Position numbers and translations under genes: made by a program
Notes under the pieces: model-generated
The model's database searches: none
What the model saw: only the letters and a program-made list of their open reading frames with translations
What the model was told of the DNA's origin: nothing
Origin: Desulfobacterales bacterium
GTDB taxonomy: Bacteria; Desulfobacterota; Desulfobacteria; Desulfobacterales; Desulfosarcinaceae
Assembly: GCA_016218685.1 (NCBI GenBank)
Contig: JACRDD010000004.1
Span: 248,001-312,000, forward strand
DNA: 64,000 nucleotides
Direction of reading: 5' to 3'
Shown here: positions 63,006 to 64,000 of the stretch, in pieces
Layout of the letters: every line of letters starts with the position of its first letter
How positions within the stretch are numbered: the first letter of the stretch is position 1

Positions 63006-64000
63006 ATGATGAAACGCATCTTGATCCCATTCTTGCTAACAATGATTCTGGCCTGCGGCGGCGGTGGCGGTTCCAACGATTTCCAGCAAAACGAAGCCCC
63101 CGGTTTCCAATTGGCGGAAATCACGGAAGGCTACGGCGCCATGGACGATGCCTGGAACAGCATCGACACCAACGAATTTAATGAACGCCTCAAAAGGGCA
63201 GTGGACGAGAAGCGAACCGAAGACGATGACCCGCATGAGAATTTCGAGATTTCGTCTTACGGCTTCGCGGATGTTCTGGAGCATGACGATGAACCCCTGG
63301 CCGAACTGGTCCGTGAGGACCTGCAAAGCATCATCACCCGTCTGGTAGACACCCAAAACCGACATCTCCCCAAAAGGGATGTAGACGCCGTCTACACAGG
63401 CTCCGCTGAAATCTACAATGATGCGTTCTATGCCTTCCTCGATCGGGTCAGCGGCGAAGGATTCGAGGCCCCGCCGGATTACATCACGGGTGCCATAAAA
63501 AAAGTATTGGACTATGTCCTCGATGACAACCTGCCCGATGACGAAAACGGCAATCCCGACAAGGCCTGGCTGAATGAAAAAGTCCAGGAGTTGGTAGATG
63601 ATCTGGTCGAAGACGATCCCGTGGAACGCGATTTCAAGGACGATTTCATCGATCTTTCAAAGTTGATCACCAAGGCCACGATACAAACCGACTATCCGGT
63701 GTGGATCGACGACGCCGGAAATCCGCTCAACTACGAAGAGATCAATCCCAGCCAGCATACCAACCTCGACATGGGCAACGCGGTCAAGGGCAGCCATGAT
63801 GTTGTCATGTGGCTCAATAAACTGATCATGAACCCCGATACCCGCGTGCTTCTGCGCCAAGCCATGCTGGACTTCGATAGTATCCTCAATCCCGATCCGG
63901 AAGCCGGGTTGGTGGAGAAATTGAAAACTTTGGTGGAAAACCTGGAAGCTAACTTCACCACTGGCGGCGAAGTCTACGAAGCCAATCCTATTTACAGCCA
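63006..64000 (+). CDS. Putative lipoprotein, function unknown (cut by window edge)
   Basis: 331 codons visible. A short signal ends in the lipobox MILA-Cys followed by GGGGGSND, the usual flexible lipoprotein start. The mature part is strongly acidic and helical (EDDDPHENFEISSYGFADVL, DDLVEDDPVERDFKDDFIDL) without a recognised domain. AGAGG lies before ATG 63006; the overlapping ATG at 63001 stops at once. Large acidic lipoproteins like this are often surface exposed. Its relation to the lipid locus is unknown, but an operator-like palindrome lies about 750 bases upstream. Confidence 0.8.
   Translation, partial: MMKRILIPFLLTMILACGGGGGSNDFQQNEAPGFQLAEITEGYGAMDDAWNSIDTNEFNERLKRAVDEKRTEDDDPHENFEISSYGFADVLEHDDEPLAELVREDLQSIITRLVDTQNRHLPKRDVDAVYTGSAEIYNDAFYAFLDRVSGEGFEAPPDYITGAIKKVLDYVLDDNLPDDENGNPDKAWLNEKVQELVDDLVEDDPVERDFKDDFIDLSKLITKATIQTDYPVWIDDAGNPLNYEEINPSQHTNLDMGNAVKGSHDVVMWLNKLIMNPDTRVLLRQAMLDFDSILNPDPEAGLVEKLKTLVENLEANFTTGGEVYEANPIYS

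Overview
The window reads as chromosomal DNA of an anaerobic, GC-rich deltaproteobacterium, most likely a sulfate reducer of the Desulfobacterota such as a Desulfosarcina relative. This is an inference from the tungsten aldehyde oxidoreductase, the DUF3786 genes, the two MoeA genes, the pfa-like lipid synthase and the codon use; no rRNA, tRNA or CRISPR array was seen to test it.

Layout. 1-33.5 kb is mostly core metabolism and signalling: an aldehyde:ferredoxin oxidoreductase (cut by the window edge), serC, a secreted Pro/Thr-rich protein, hisD, an HD-GYP response regulator facing a single-domain receiver, a large protein ending in a class III cyclase fold, usp with a Pat-like acyl-CoA ligase/acetyltransferase, a membrane-anchored C25-type peptidase with a radical SAM gene, transketolase, and a lipoprotein carrying two hydrolase domains. 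An AT-rich island at about 21.6-25.2 kb interrupts this. It lies between two copies of a DUF3786 sequence (355 bp, about 91% identical), has IS21 and ISL3 remnants at its left edge, and carries an ankyrin protein with two immunity-type proteins but no toxin. After it come moeA, a moeA-PBP fusion, archease-rtcB, a phosphomannomutase and a trmO-like gene.

33.7-62.0 kb is the most unusual part. A TetR-type regulator and an orphan hairpin/terminator precede a four-gene export operon (TolC-like lipoprotein, membrane fusion protein, ABC ATPase, MacB/FtsX permease). Directly downstream is a pfa/hgl-like iterative lipid synthase locus: a KS-AT-ACP-ACP-ACP*-KR-DH megasynthase, a KS-AT-DH-PPTase megasynthase, a free ACP, an alkaline-phosphatase-superfamily enzyme, an alpha/beta hydrolase, a sulfotransferase-like protein, a solitary acyltransferase, a secreted protein, a long-chain acyl-CoA ligase and a thiolase. 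No enoyl reductase or chain-length factor was seen. Four similar palindromes of the type AAACTGACATGTCAGTTT lie before the export operon, before the secreted protein, before the acyl-CoA ligase and after the thiolase, which suggests one regulon.

Working model (inference): the two synthases build a polyketide-like or polyene fatty chain on the tandem ACPs. The hydrolase, phosphatase-fold enzyme and sulfotransferase release or decorate it, the ligase and thiolase supply or recycle acyl-CoA, and the ABC/TolC system moves the product to the outer envelope, much as DevBCA-TolC does for heterocyst glycolipids. The window ends inside another lipoprotein gene.
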